Assembly: GCA_947258985.1 (NCBI GenBank)
Contig: CAMYKI010000012.1
Coordinates: 49,364-113,363, forward strand
DNA from: an uncultured Acidimicrobiaceae bacterium
GTDB lineage: Bacteria > Actinomycetota > Acidimicrobiia > Spongiisociales > UBA5794
DNA length: 64,000 nt
Direction: 5' to 3'
Position numbers and translations under genes: made by a program
The notes under the pieces: model-generated
Databases searched by the model: none
What the model saw: only the letters and a program-made list of their open reading frames with translations
What the model was told of the DNA's origin: nothing
In this document: positions 30,688 to 39,858 of the stretch, piece by piece
How the letters are laid out: each line of letters begins with the position of its first letter
Position numbering within the stretch: the first letter of the stretch is position 1

Positions 30688-32043
30688 ATGCAAGACCAGG
30701 TCAACGCGCGTTCGCTGCGTCGGTCCGCCGCATCCCGCGGAGGACTCGCCGTAATGGCAGCCATAGTCCCTCTCGCGTTCATTCGTGAGGCGGGCAATAC
30801 GGCGGCCGGTATTTCCACGATCGCCGCGATCGCGCTCGTCGTGGCAGGCGCCTTTCTAGGGATAGGGAAGGGAGACCGGGTCTTCAATGGGCGACAAGTC
30901 GGGTGGTTCGTGGTCGCCGCTCTCGTCGCCTTTCTGGCGGGGTCGGTGGCAACCATCAACATCGCGCTTGCCTACTCCGGGCTTCTAGCCGCCTTCGGTG
31001 GCCTTGGGATATGGACGCTGGTTGAGTGGCAGCCTCTGGACCGTGTCCGACGCTGGATCCTCGCTGGGATAACCCTGGCGATACTTGCGGTATTGGCGTC
31101 GGCTGCCCTGGTTGCCCTAGATGCGCCCCGAGTCGACGTGATTGTCGGAACGGAAGCTGCGGCCGATGCCCTGGCGCGTGGCGACAATCCCTATTCGACT
31201 GTCACCATTCCCAACAGCGACCCATTCGCACCGCCAGGATCAACGTTCGACGGATACTTCTATCCGCCGGTGGCGCTAGTCGTCTACTCGATTTCGGATT
31301 GGCTGTTCGGCGATATCCGGTGGGCCAATGTCATCGCGATTGCCGCCTTCCTGATCCTCCTGGTACGGCCATGGCGAGCCATCTCTGGTTCGGCCAGAAC
31401 GGTTGCCGCAGGCGGAGCGCTTGCGTTTGTTTTGCTTCCGTTTCTTTCGATATTGCTGCGCTACGGATGGACCGAACCTCTTTCGATGTCACTTCTGGCT
31501 GGATCTGCTCTCAGCTGGCGCAAGCGCCCGTTGCTGGCTGCCGTATTGCTCGGTTTCGCTGTCGCTTCCAAACAGTATTTCGTCCTCCTGGCGCCTCTAT
31601 TGCTGTTGTGGAATGACGAGTACCGCTGGAAGCGTGTCGCGGTTGTTGGAGGAGTTGTTGCGGTGACGATGCTTCCGTTTGCGCTCATGGATCCGCAGGC
31701 CTTCTGGGATGCAACGATTGGTGCCCAGTTCGGCCGGTCCCCTCGCCCCGATTCGACCAATATCATCGCGCTCGGGCTGACCCCGCCCTCCTGGGTGCCG
31801 GCTCTGGTTGCAACCACGGTTGCCGTACTCCTGGGCCGTCGGGGAGGGGCGGGAGCAGAGTTCGCGGTTGCTGCGGCGGCCGTGCTTGGTCTCGCCTTCC
31901 TTCTGGGATACCAGGCATTCTCGAACTACTGGGTCCTCATTGTGGGGTTGTGCGTAGTTGCCATTTCCGAGGCCGCGGCGACACCACCAGTCGGGTCGGA
32001 ATCCGAGGAACCCGATGGTGCTCTCGAGGCCCACATTCGCTGA
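30688..32043 (+). CDS. Polytopic membrane glycosyltransferase-like protein (GT87/DUF2029-like)
   Basis: Many TM segments; DNPYSTVTIPNSDPFAPPGSTFDGYFYPPVALVVYSISDWLFGDIRWANV. Confidence 0.65.
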   Translation: MQDQVNARSLRRSAASRGGLAVMAAIVPLAFIREAGNTAAGISTIAAIALVVAGAFLGIGKGDRVFNGRQVGWFVVAALVAFLAGSVATINIALAYSGLLAAFGGLGIWTLVEWQPLDRVRRWILAGITLAILAVLASAALVALDAPRVDVIVGTEAAADALARGDNPYSTVTIPNSDPFAPPGSTFDGYFYPPVALVVYSISDWLFGDIRWANVIAIAAFLILLVRPWRAISGSARTVAAGGALAFVLLPFLSILLRYGWTEPLSMSLLAGSALSWRKRPLLAAVLLGFAVASKQYFVLLAPLLLLWNDEYRWKRVAVVGGVVAVTMLPFALMDPQAFWDATIGAQFGRSPRPDSTNIIALGLTPPSWVPALVATTVAVLLGRRGGAGAEFAVAAAAVLGLAFLLGYQAFSNYWVLIVGLCVVAISEAAATPPVGSESEEPDGALEAHIR

Positions 32044-33277
32044 AGGAGTCGACGATGCGAATAGTCTGTCGCACGTGATTGCCGCAGCGTTCCTGTTCAT
32101 ACTCAGCCTGTTGGGCTTGATCGGCGCCGTCAATGCCCTACGAGGACCGGCGACCCACCGCCGGCCCCACCTACGGCCACCATTCCTCCCGGCGATTCTC
32201 ACGGCAGAAGCGGTGCCGCTGCGGGTGGCGGTACACGCATTGGCAATGGTGTTGTTGATTTGGGCGGGTGCCCTCGACCACCCGGCAGGTAAGGCAGGTC
32301 TCTTGCTCGCCGTGGTCACCTGGATCGGCTACGCCGCAATTCAGTGGAGAGCCGCCACCACCAAGCGGGTCGTGAGGGAGTCCCTGGAGGAGGTGGACAT
32401 CGGATCCGATGGATTCGCCCATGTCGATTGGCGCCGGGTGCTCACGGTCTACCCGTATCGGCTGCCAAAGGGTACGGAGCGGGTTGAGGATATCGAGTAT
32501 GCGCCGGGTCTGATGCTCGATGTCTATCGGCGCCGCGATCTCGGAGGCGACGTACGCCCTGCACTGCTCTACGTTCACGGTGGTTCGTGGCGGGGTGGGA
32601 ATCGTCGCCAGCAGGGTCGGCCGCTACTGCACCGGCTGTCAACGGAAGGATGGGTGTGTGTCTCAGCGTCCTACCCGCTGGTACCTGAAGCGACTTTCCC
32701 CGATCAGTTGGTGGCTCTCAAGCGTGCGCTTCATTGGATGAGATGCGAAGGCGGGGAGTACGGCATCGACCCGGGGTCGATCGCTATCTGCGGCGGATCT
32801 GCCGGGGGTCACCTTGCCGCCCTGACGGCTCTGACCGCGGGGCGTCCCGAGTACCAACCGGGCTTCGAGGATGCGGATACATCGGTCCAAGCAGCGGTCC
32901 CCGTGTACGGCGTCTACGACTTCCTCAACCGCAATCTCACCAGGGATGACTGGCCGATCATTCCTCGCCACGTGATGAAGGCAAATCTACGAGACGACGA
33001 GGAGCTGTTCCGCCGGGCGTCACCGCTCGATCAAGTACATGCGGCGGCGCCTCCGTTCATGGTCATCCACGGCCAGGCCGATTCCGTGGTGCCGACAGCC
33101 GAGGCGCATCAGTTCGTGGCAGCGCTGCGTGCCGTCTCCGCAAATGCGGTTGCCTACGTCGAAGTCCCCGGCGCCAATCATGCGTTCGATGTCATGGACT
33201 CGTTACGCACCCACTACGTCATAAGCGGAATCCACCGTTTCCTCGAGTCGGTCCGAGTGCCGGCCGATCGGGCCTAG
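32015..33277 (+). CDS. Alpha/beta hydrolase (esterase/lipase), N-terminal membrane segment
   Basis: LLYVHGGSWRGGNRRQQG, ICGGSAGGHLAALTALTAGRP, FMVIHGQADSVVPTAEAHQF, GANHAFDV; exact start uncertain. Confidence 0.87.
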   Translation: MVLSRPTFAEGVDDANSLSHVIAAAFLFILSLLGLIGAVNALRGPATHRRPHLRPPFLPAILTAEAVPLRVAVHALAMVLLIWAGALDHPAGKAGLLLAVVTWIGYAAIQWRAATTKRVVRESLEEVDIGSDGFAHVDWRRVLTVYPYRLPKGTERVEDIEYAPGLMLDVYRRRDLGGDVRPALLYVHGGSWRGGNRRQQGRPLLHRLSTEGWVCVSASYPLVPEATFPDQLVALKRALHWMRCEGGEYGIDPGSIAICGGSAGGHLAALTALTAGRPEYQPGFEDADTSVQAAVPVYGVYDFLNRNLTRDDWPIIPRHVMKANLRDDEELFRRASPLDQVHAAAPPFMVIHGQADSVVPTAEAHQFVAALRAVSANAVAYVEVPGANHAFDVMDSLRTHYVISGIHRFLESVRVPADRA

Positions 33278-33305
33278 CATCGTCGGGAGTAGCGAAGGGC
33301 CCCCG

Positions 33306-33725
33306 ATGCATGAACTGGCGCTTGCAGATGCAGTTATGAAAGCGGCCGTCCAGGCCGCCGACGACGCCGGCATGGCGCGGATCGACAAGCTTGTGGTGAA
33401 GGTGGGTGAGTTGCAGCAGATAGAGAAGGATCTGTTCGAGTTCTCCCTGGCGAACGTTCTCGCAGGTCAGGATCCCCGACTCCGGGAGGCAACATTCGAC
33501 GTATCGCTGGAACCTGTGCGCTTCGAATGCAATTCGTGTCATCACGGCTACGGAAGGCAGGACGTCTCGCTCGACGATGGTGACGGGGGAGAGGCGATTC
33601 ACTTCATCCCCGAGTTGTCGCATGCGTTTGCCCGGTGTCCGAAATGCGGCAGCCCGGATTTCGAGATTCTGGCGGGCCGTGGCATAACGCTCGAACGGCT
33701 GGAGGGAAGCGGGCCGGATGAGTAA
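33306..33725 (+). CDS. hypA: HypA-like hydrogenase nickel-incorporation protein
   Basis: MHELALADAVMKAAVQAADDAG; zinc site CNSC...CPKCGSPDFEI. Confidence 0.85.
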   Translation: MHELALADAVMKAAVQAADDAGMARIDKLVVKVGELQQIEKDLFEFSLANVLAGQDPRLREATFDVSLEPVRFECNSCHHGYGRQDVSLDDGDGGEAIHFIPELSHAFARCPKCGSPDFEILAGRGITLERLEGSGPDE

Positions 33726-34464
33726 CTCGGTCGACCCGCGCCCATTTGCTATTGCCGACCGCCTCGCCGGAGTCGGCCGGATCGTTGGCGTGAGCGGTAG
33801 CAAGGGGGGGATCGGGAAGAGCGTCGTCGCCTCGACGATGGCGCTTGCGCTCGCCGATGCCGGGTCTCGCGTTGGCCTGTTCGATCTGGACTTCACGTCG
33901 CCAAGCGACCACGTCGTGCTGGGTGTTGAGCGGTCGTTTCCCGATGAGCAGTTCGGCATAGACCCTCACGAGGCCCACGGCGTGCAGATGATGTCGATCG
34001 CCTTCTTCGCAGGCGAGGCTGCTGTTCCGCTGCGCGGGGCAGCCACGACGAACGCTCTTCTGGAGTTGCTGGCGATTACCCGATGGGGTGATCTCGACGT
34101 GTTGATCCTCGATATGCCTCCCGGTCTTGGGGACACGAGTCTCGATGTCATCAACCTGCTGCCCCGGCTCGAGTTTCTACTCGTCGGCAATGGATCCCGG
34201 GTCGTCATCGAGAGTGTGCGCAGAGCCCTGTCGCTGCTGGCGGAACTCGATGTGCCGTTGGTGGGCCTCCTCGAGAACATACAGCGAGTGGCCGACGGCG
34301 CGGTGGCATCTCTTGCAGCAGAGTTCGACGTTGCCTACCTCGGTCCGATCCCGTTTGATCCCGGCTTCGAGGCCGCGCTGGGCGACATCCGATTGCTGCG
34401 GGAGACCGCCGTGTACCGGGAGTTGGCACGAATGCTGGCGCCGGGATTGCCGGCCACCAAGTAG
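33718..34464 (+). CDS. Mrp/MinD-type P-loop ATPase
   Basis: IVGVSGSKGGIGKSVVASTMALALADAGSRVGLFDLDFTSPS; LIDMPPGLGDTSLD-type Walker B; no C-terminal CxxC seen. Confidence 0.87.
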   Translation: MSNSVDPRPFAIADRLAGVGRIVGVSGSKGGIGKSVVASTMALALADAGSRVGLFDLDFTSPSDHVVLGVERSFPDEQFGIDPHEAHGVQMMSIAFFAGEAAVPLRGAATTNALLELLAITRWGDLDVLILDMPPGLGDTSLDVINLLPRLEFLLVGNGSRVVIESVRRALSLLAELDVPLVGLLENIQRVADGAVASLAAEFDVAYLGPIPFDPGFEAALGDIRLLRETAVYRELARMLAPGLPATK

Positions 34465-34521
34465 CACGCAGTCCCGAAGCCGAAGGGGCTACGGTTGCGA
34501 AGACCGACGACGGAGGATGCG

Positions 34522-35214
34522 TTGAAGACAATCGGCTTGCTCGGCGGCATGAGCTGGGAATCGTCTGTCGAATACGAGCGCATCATCAACACCGAGGTAC
34601 GGAACCGTCTTGGCGGAGTCCATTCCGCCGACCTGATCGTTCGTTCGTACGACTTCGATGCGATCGAGAAGCTCCAGGCGGCCGGAGATTGGGATGGTGC
34701 GGGTGAGCTGCTTGCCGCCGACGCCCGCAGGCTCCAGGATGCCGGTGCCGAGATCCTCGTGCTGTGCACGAACACTATGCATCTGGTCGCTCCTGCCATC
34801 GAAGCCGCGACCGATGTTCCGTTCCTGCACCTTGCGGACGCAACGGCCGCTGCAGTTATTGCCACCGGCATTGAGGCGGTGGCCCTGCTGGGAACACGTT
34901 TCACCATGGAAGAGGACTTCTACTCGGGTCGGCTCGAGTCGCACGGGCTTGAAGTGGTGGTGCCCGAGGCCGCAAACCGCACGGTCATCAACGACGTCAT
35001 CTACAACGAGCTCGTGCAGGGCCAGATTCGTGACGAATCACGAGACCGTTACCTGGAGGTCATCGACAGGCTCGTTGTTGCCGGGGCGCAAGGCGTCATT
35101 GCCGGCTGCACCGAGATCGAACTGCTGGTTACGCCCGATGCCGTGACCATTCCCTACTTCCCTACAACGCGGATCCATGCCATGGCGGCCGTCGAGGCAG
35201 CGCTGGCCGGCTAG
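34522..35214 (+). CDS. Aspartate/glutamate racemase family protein
   Basis: KTIGLLGGMSWESSVEYERIINTEV, LVLCTNTMH, VIAGCTEIELLV; TTG start with GGAGG. Confidence 0.9.
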   Translation: MKTIGLLGGMSWESSVEYERIINTEVRNRLGGVHSADLIVRSYDFDAIEKLQAAGDWDGAGELLAADARRLQDAGAEILVLCTNTMHLVAPAIEAATDVPFLHLADATAAAVIATGIEAVALLGTRFTMEEDFYSGRLESHGLEVVVPEAANRTVINDVIYNELVQGQIRDESRDRYLEVIDRLVVAGAQGVIAGCTEIELLVTPDAVTIPYFPTTRIHAMAAVEAALAG

Positions 35215-35414
35215 CAACCGACGCCCGAGCACCCCGTCGACGGCAAGGTGGCGATCGGTGTTCCATGGCCGCCGGCGACGTGAGTGTCGCCCCGGTCTCC
35301 TGGAGCATTCCGCCGACTTCGTTGGGATCGCCTCCTGCGGTGTCGAGCCTCTTGCCAAGACGCTTCATTTGAGTAGCAACGACACCGAAGTCCTCGGCGA
35401 TCCTGCCGAACCCC

Positions 35415-35840
35415 TCATTTCCTTTCGTGGCTCAAGATGACGACCGGAATCTCCCGGTCAGTACGAGACTCGTACGCCTGATATCCGTCGTACGCGGCAA
35501 GGACTTCCGGCCAGAGCCGCTTCCTACGTTCCGCCCCGGCCGTTGTTGCGCTTACGGAGGAACGTCGACCATTGATTTGGGCGATCGCTCTGGGTTCGGC
35601 CTGCAGATTGAGATACCACTCGGGGTGCCGGTCGCGACCACCCCACGACGCTATGACGACGAGGTCCTGCCCATCACGCAGGTAGAGCAACGGGACTGTG
35701 TGCGTCCTGCCGGTGTGTCTCCCGGCGGTCGAGAGAAGCAAGATGTCGTTGTCCACCAGCCTGCGACCGATCCTGCCCCGGGTCGTCCTGTAGAGGAGCG
35801 TGTGCAGGGTGGAAAGATGTCTGGCTGTCCGGTCGCGCAT
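35415..35840 (-). CDS. Ddn-like deazaflavin (F420)-dependent nitroreductase family protein
   Basis: LLLSTAGRHTGRTHTVPLLYLRDGQDLVVIASWGGRDRHPEWYLNLQAEPRA. Confidence 0.85.
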   Translation of the reverse strand: MRDRTARHLSTLHTLLYRTTRGRIGRRLVDNDILLLSTAGRHTGRTHTVPLLYLRDGQDLVVIASWGGRDRHPEWYLNLQAEPRAIAQINGRRSSVSATTAGAERRKRLWPEVLAAYDGYQAYESRTDREIPVVILSHERK

Positions 35841-35929
35841 TCCGGCAGCCTAGGTGGCCTGATATTCCACAACTGGTCCGCAATGTCGACACGGGGTCAG
35901 ATACGGGTGGCATCTTCTACCATGCAGGG

Positions 35930-36343
35930 GTGTCTGTCGATGATGTTGTGCGAGCGGTCGCCGAGTCTGCGCTGAGCGTGGACGAACGGCTGGGTTTCCT
36001 CGAGCTATGCGAAGCGCGCAGCGCCGAGGAGTTGCTGGCCGACCGGGATCGGGTCGAGGCGCATCGCCGATCGATCGAATCCGCGGTCGGGTCCGGTGCG
36101 GATATCGAAGGCGAGCTGGCCGATCGCATCGCCCATGCGCTTGGGTTCTTGCTCACCGACGCCGCGCGGTGGTCGTTTGTCGAGCGTCGGGTTCTTGCGG
36201 GAGCCGTCGAGTACTTCATCCAGAGCGACGATGCAGACGGCGACTTGCGGTCGGACCACGGTCTCGAGGACGACGCCCGTGTTGTCGCCGCAGTCTGTGA
36301 CGCACTGGATCGCAACGACCTCGCTACCCGCCTCAGGCCGTAG
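35930..36343 (+). CDS. Hypothetical protein
   Basis: MSVDDVVRAVAESALSVDERLGFLELCEARSAEELLADRDR...; good codon pattern, no family recognised. Confidence 0.5.
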   Translation: MSVDDVVRAVAESALSVDERLGFLELCEARSAEELLADRDRVEAHRRSIESAVGSGADIEGELADRIAHALGFLLTDAARWSFVERRVLAGAVEYFIQSDDADGDLRSDHGLEDDARVVAAVCDALDRNDLATRLRP

Positions 36344-36355
36344 CGCCCCCTCCCC

Positions 36356-36404
36356 CCTTCCGGCGTACAGCCTGCCGGGATACCGGCACCATCAACGCAA
36401 GAAC
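36356..36404 (+). repeat. Direct repeat unit A of the dispersed intergenic repeat
   Basis: CCTTCCGGCGTACAGCCTGCCGGGATACCGGCACCATCAACGCAAGAAC. Confidence 0.85.
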
Positions 36405-36425
36405 CAAAAGGAGCTACCCCTCCCT

Positions 36426-36474
36426 CCTTCCGGCGTACAGCCTGCCGGGATACCGGCAGCATCTACGCAAGAAC
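36426..36474 (+). repeat. Direct repeat unit B, 70 bp downstream of unit A
   Basis: CCTTCCGGCGTACAGCCTGCCGGGATACCGGCAGCATCTACGCAAGAAC; 2 mismatches to unit A over 49 bp. Confidence 0.85.
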
Positions 36475-36495
36475 GGGAGGGGTGGGGAATGGGGG

Positions 36496-36981
36496 TTAGA
36501 TAATCTTGTCGTCCGTCCCCGCCACCTGGCGCAGGATCTCTGTCTGCCCCGTGTGATAGGTGTCGTGGAAGTAATCGAAGTGGAGTAGGGCTGCTCGGGT
36601 GATTGTGCGACCGTCCTCCTCGAGTTCGGTGGCAAACACCTCGTCATCCATCTGCCCGAGCGATCGGTCGATGGCCTCCTGACTGCTCTCGATGGCGGAG
36701 ACCAAATGGTCCAACGACAGCACGCCGGGCCCATCCTGCTCTATGGGTTCCGATTCGCGCCGGTACCGATCGAGCTCTCCGGACTCGAATTGAGGGGATG
36801 CTCCGCTTCTTGTCAATACCCGATCGCGATACACCAGGATGTGGCCGAGAGTCCAGTTGAGGCAGTTGATGTTGTACGGAGTCTGCAAGAGCGAATCGGT
36901 GTGAGAGAGGCCCGCGGTCTGCATAGTCAGGATTGCGGTATTGCGGCCGAATGCCTTGGCCAGTTGGGGTGCGTCGATCAT
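36496..36981 (-). CDS. DinB-family protein
   Basis: NINCLNWTLGHILVYRDRVL, ALLHFDYFHDTYHTGQTEILRQ. Confidence 0.8.
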   Translation of the reverse strand: MIDAPQLAKAFGRNTAILTMQTAGLSHTDSLLQTPYNINCLNWTLGHILVYRDRVLTRSGASPQFESGELDRYRRESEPIEQDGPGVLSLDHLVSAIESSQEAIDRSLGQMDDEVFATELEEDGRTITRAALLHFDYFHDTYHTGQTEILRQVAGTDDKII

Positions 36982-37010
36982 GGGATCTACCTCCAGGTCC
37001 GGGGGCTAGG

Positions 37011-38462
37011 TCAGCGTCGCCATAGCTCTCTGGTGAACAGAAGGATGACCGGGAAGATTTCCAGCCGTCCGACAATCATCAAGAACGAAAGCAGCCACTT
37101 TCCGGCATCGGGGACTAGGGCGTAATTGGAGGTGGGGCCGACCGCTCCCAAGCCCGGACCGACATTCCCGACGGAAGATGCAACCGCGGAAGCCGACGTG
37201 ATGATATCGAAGCCTGCTCCTGCGATGTCGTTGATGATTCCGAATGCCAGCGTGCCCGTCATGAAGATGAACATGTAGAGCAGGAAGAAGGACTGTACCG
37301 ACTGCACGATTTGATCGGGCACAACGTCCCTGCCGAGACGCACTACGAAGATGCCTTTCGGGTGGATGACTTTGCGGAGATCGGCTTTCGACGCCTGGTA
37401 GAGAACCCCAAGCCGATAGGGCTTCATCGACCCACCGGTCGAACCTGCCATACCGCCGACAAACATGAGACCCAGCACCATGATCTGCAGCGATGTCGGC
37501 CAGATCCCGAAGTCCGCTGTGCCGTATCCGGTGGTCGTCACGAGCGATGTGATGGTGAACAGGGAGTCGCGCAGTATGTCGACGATCGCGCCGGACCAGG
37601 TCCCAATGACCGCCACCAGGGTGGCGACGATGATGATGCCGCCATAGAGCCGGAATTCAGCGTTCCGCAAGTAGTCCTTCGGCCGGGCAATCGACCTGAA
37701 ATGCAGCGCAAAGGAGGCTCCGGCCAGAAACATGAAAACGATGACTACCCACTGGGCATACGGACTGAAAGCCGCCATCGAGCGGGCATCGGTTCCGAAG
37801 CCGCCCGTCGACATGGTCGTGAACGAGTGGGCGATGGCCTCGAACAGCGTCATGTCGCCGATCCACAGCAGCACGGCTTCGATCACGGTGAACGCCAGAT
37901 AGACAAACCAGAGCCGCTTAGCGGTCTCGCGGAAACGGGGGGTCAGGCGATCCGGGGTCGGACCGGGCGACTCGGCCCGTGCCAGTTCAACACCACCCAC
38001 ACCAAGCAACGGCAGAATGGCGATCGAGAGGACGATGATCCCCATGCCTCCCAACCACTGCGACAGAGCCCTCCAAATCAGGACTCCTTTCGCCAGCTCT
38101 CCAGGGTCCGGGACTATGGAGGCTCCCGTGGTGGAGAACCCGGCAGCCGTCTCGAAGAAAGCGTCGCTGAAATCGGCGATGGCTCCCGAGAACAGGTAGG
38201 GCAAAGTGCCGAAGAACGTCATCGCGATCCAGGCCAGGCCGACTATCGCAAAGCCTTCACGCGCCGTGAGTTGAGTGTTGTCAGACCTGCCGAAGTGCCA
38301 CGCCCACCCGCCGGCACCGACGGTGACGAGGGCTGCCAGGGTCATCTGCCACGCATCGCCGAACTCGCGGTAGATAAGGGCAGTGACAACGGGAACGAGC
38401 ATCGCAACACCGACGGCTCCGACGACCGCTCCAATGACCCTAAGAAGACGGCGGATCGACAT
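37011..38462 (-). CDS. trkH: Trk/Ktr potassium transporter, TrkH
   Basis: ETAAGFSTTGASIVPDP, SFTTMSTGGFGTDA, ITSLVTTTGYGTADF, FVGGMAGSTGGSMKPYRLG. Confidence 0.92.
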   Translation of the reverse strand: MSIRRLLRVIGAVVGAVGVAMLVPVVTALIYREFGDAWQMTLAALVTVGAGGWAWHFGRSDNTQLTAREGFAIVGLAWIAMTFFGTLPYLFSGAIADFSDAFFETAAGFSTTGASIVPDPGELAKGVLIWRALSQWLGGMGIIVLSIAILPLLGVGGVELARAESPGPTPDRLTPRFRETAKRLWFVYLAFTVIEAVLLWIGDMTLFEAIAHSFTTMSTGGFGTDARSMAAFSPYAQWVVIVFMFLAGASFALHFRSIARPKDYLRNAEFRLYGGIIIVATLVAVIGTWSGAIVDILRDSLFTITSLVTTTGYGTADFGIWPTSLQIMVLGLMFVGGMAGSTGGSMKPYRLGVLYQASKADLRKVIHPKGIFVVRLGRDVVPDQIVQSVQSFFLLYMFIFMTGTLAFGIINDIAGAGFDIITSASAVASSVGNVGPGLGAVGPTSNYALVPDAGKWLLSFLMIVGRLEIFPVILLFTRELWRR

Positions 38463-39790
38463 CAGCCGGAGAGTTCGCCGACAAGTTGGATGGCGTCGGG
38501 AGTTGCGATGACTATCAGTCGGTCACCTTCTTCGATCTTGGTCTGGCCTCGTGGCACGAACGCCTTCTTGCCCCGGATGATGCCTCCAACGATCACATCG
38601 CTAGGCAACTCCATTTCACGCAACGTCTTGCCGACGATATCGCTCGATTCGGCCACCTCGACTTCGAGAGCCTCTGCTTCGCTGTCCTGGAAGGTGACAA
38701 CTGAGTGGATCCGGCCCCTGCGCACAAACCGGAGGATTTCGTTTGCCGCAGACAACCGGGACGAAACCGCTCCGTCGATGCCGACGCCGGCCAGCAGGTT
38801 CACGAGGTCGAGACGGTGGAATCTGGAGACCGCAGTTGGAATCCCAACGGCCTTTGCCACAAGGGAACCGAGGATGTTGATTTCGTCCCAGCCGGTGAGC
38901 GCGAGAGCGGCATCTGCCGTGTCCAGACCTTCGCTGTGGAACAGTTTCGGATCCGTGGGGTCTCCGCATACCGCCACCACCCTGGGGTTCTCGGTGGCAA
39001 TATGGCGTACACGATCCGGATCGGGATCGACGAGGACTGTTTGGATGTTCTGGCTGCAAAGCCGCTTTGCAGTTAGCTCGGCGACCCGAGTAGAGCCAAA
39101 GATCACCACCTTGCGAGCGGGGTCGAGGTGCAGCCCCAACATGTCGAGAGCGGCATCGGCCTTGTCGGTCTCGACCATGCACAACACGTGGTCACCGGGC
39201 AGGATCCTGGTGCCGCCGCGGGCGATGATGGTCTCGCCGTGTCGGATGATTGCCGCAACCAGCCACGACCACCCCTCCACCATGCCGCGCAGCTCCGTCA
39301 ACGCCAGGCCGGCCGCCGGTGCGTCCGGGCCGATGTAGCCGCCGATCAGTTCGAGCTTGCCGTCGGCGAACTCTCGCACCTCAGACACTCCACGCTGGCG
39401 CACGAGGAGTTCGAGTTCCCGGGCGGTTGCATCGCCGGGGTCGATCAGCAGGTCGACGCCAAGAGCCGCCGCACCGGAGCGCAGCTGAGGATCCTCGACA
39501 CGGGCGATCCTGCGCGGTGTCCCGATCTTGGCGGCGGCGTGGGCGGAGAGCACGTTCACCGCATCTGAGGAAGTAACGGCGATAAAGAGGTCGGCTCGGT
39601 CCGCCCCGGCTTGCTCGAGCACTTCCTGGCTAGACCCGTTGCCGTGGATGACGAGGCAGTCGATCTGCTCCTGGACATCCTGAGCGGTGGCGGGGTTGGA
39701 TTCGACGACTACGACGTCCTGGCCCTCTACCGAGAGCCGCTCGGCGAGGTGCGAACCCACGGCCCCGGCCCCAATTACAACAATGCGCAT
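38462..39790 (-). CDS. trkA: Trk potassium transporter regulatory subunit TrkA
   Basis: MRIVVIGAGAVGSHLAERLSVEGQDVVVVESNPATA; duplicated RCK-N/RCK-C. Confidence 0.92.
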   Translation of the reverse strand: MRIVVIGAGAVGSHLAERLSVEGQDVVVVESNPATAQDVQEQIDCLVIHGNGSSQEVLEQAGADRADLFIAVTSSDAVNVLSAHAAAKIGTPRRIARVEDPQLRSGAAALGVDLLIDPGDATARELELLVRQRGVSEVREFADGKLELIGGYIGPDAPAAGLALTELRGMVEGWSWLVAAIIRHGETIIARGGTRILPGDHVLCMVETDKADAALDMLGLHLDPARKVVIFGSTRVAELTAKRLCSQNIQTVLVDPDPDRVRHIATENPRVVAVCGDPTDPKLFHSEGLDTADAALALTGWDEINILGSLVAKAVGIPTAVSRFHRLDLVNLLAGVGIDGAVSSRLSAANEILRFVRRGRIHSVVTFQDSEAEALEVEVAESSDIVGKTLREMELPSDVIVGGIIRGKKAFVPRGQTKIEEGDRLIVIATPDAIQLVGELSG

Positions 39791-39858
39791 AAGTGCCTGT
39801 CCGTTCTGCGGCCTCTCAGGATAATCGTCCCGGACGGCCCTCCACAGATCGGGGGAGC

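Noticed and set aside
35162-35368. Short minus-strand ORF MKRLGKRLDTAGGDPNEVGGMLQETG...
   Set aside because: N-terminal part looks protein-like but has no upstream start or family match and soon becomes Arg/Pro-rich; may be a remnant, not supported enough to call.
36350-36480. CRISPR-like array
   Set aside because: Only two units, with mismatches and internal hairpins, and further copies elsewhere; fits a dispersed intergenic repeat, and no cas genes are present.
37311-39338. 675-aa plus-strand ORF opposite trkH/trkA
   Set aside because: Antisense shadow ORF of high-GC coding DNA; Arg/Ser/Pro-biased and without motifs, while trkH and trkA are unmistakable.
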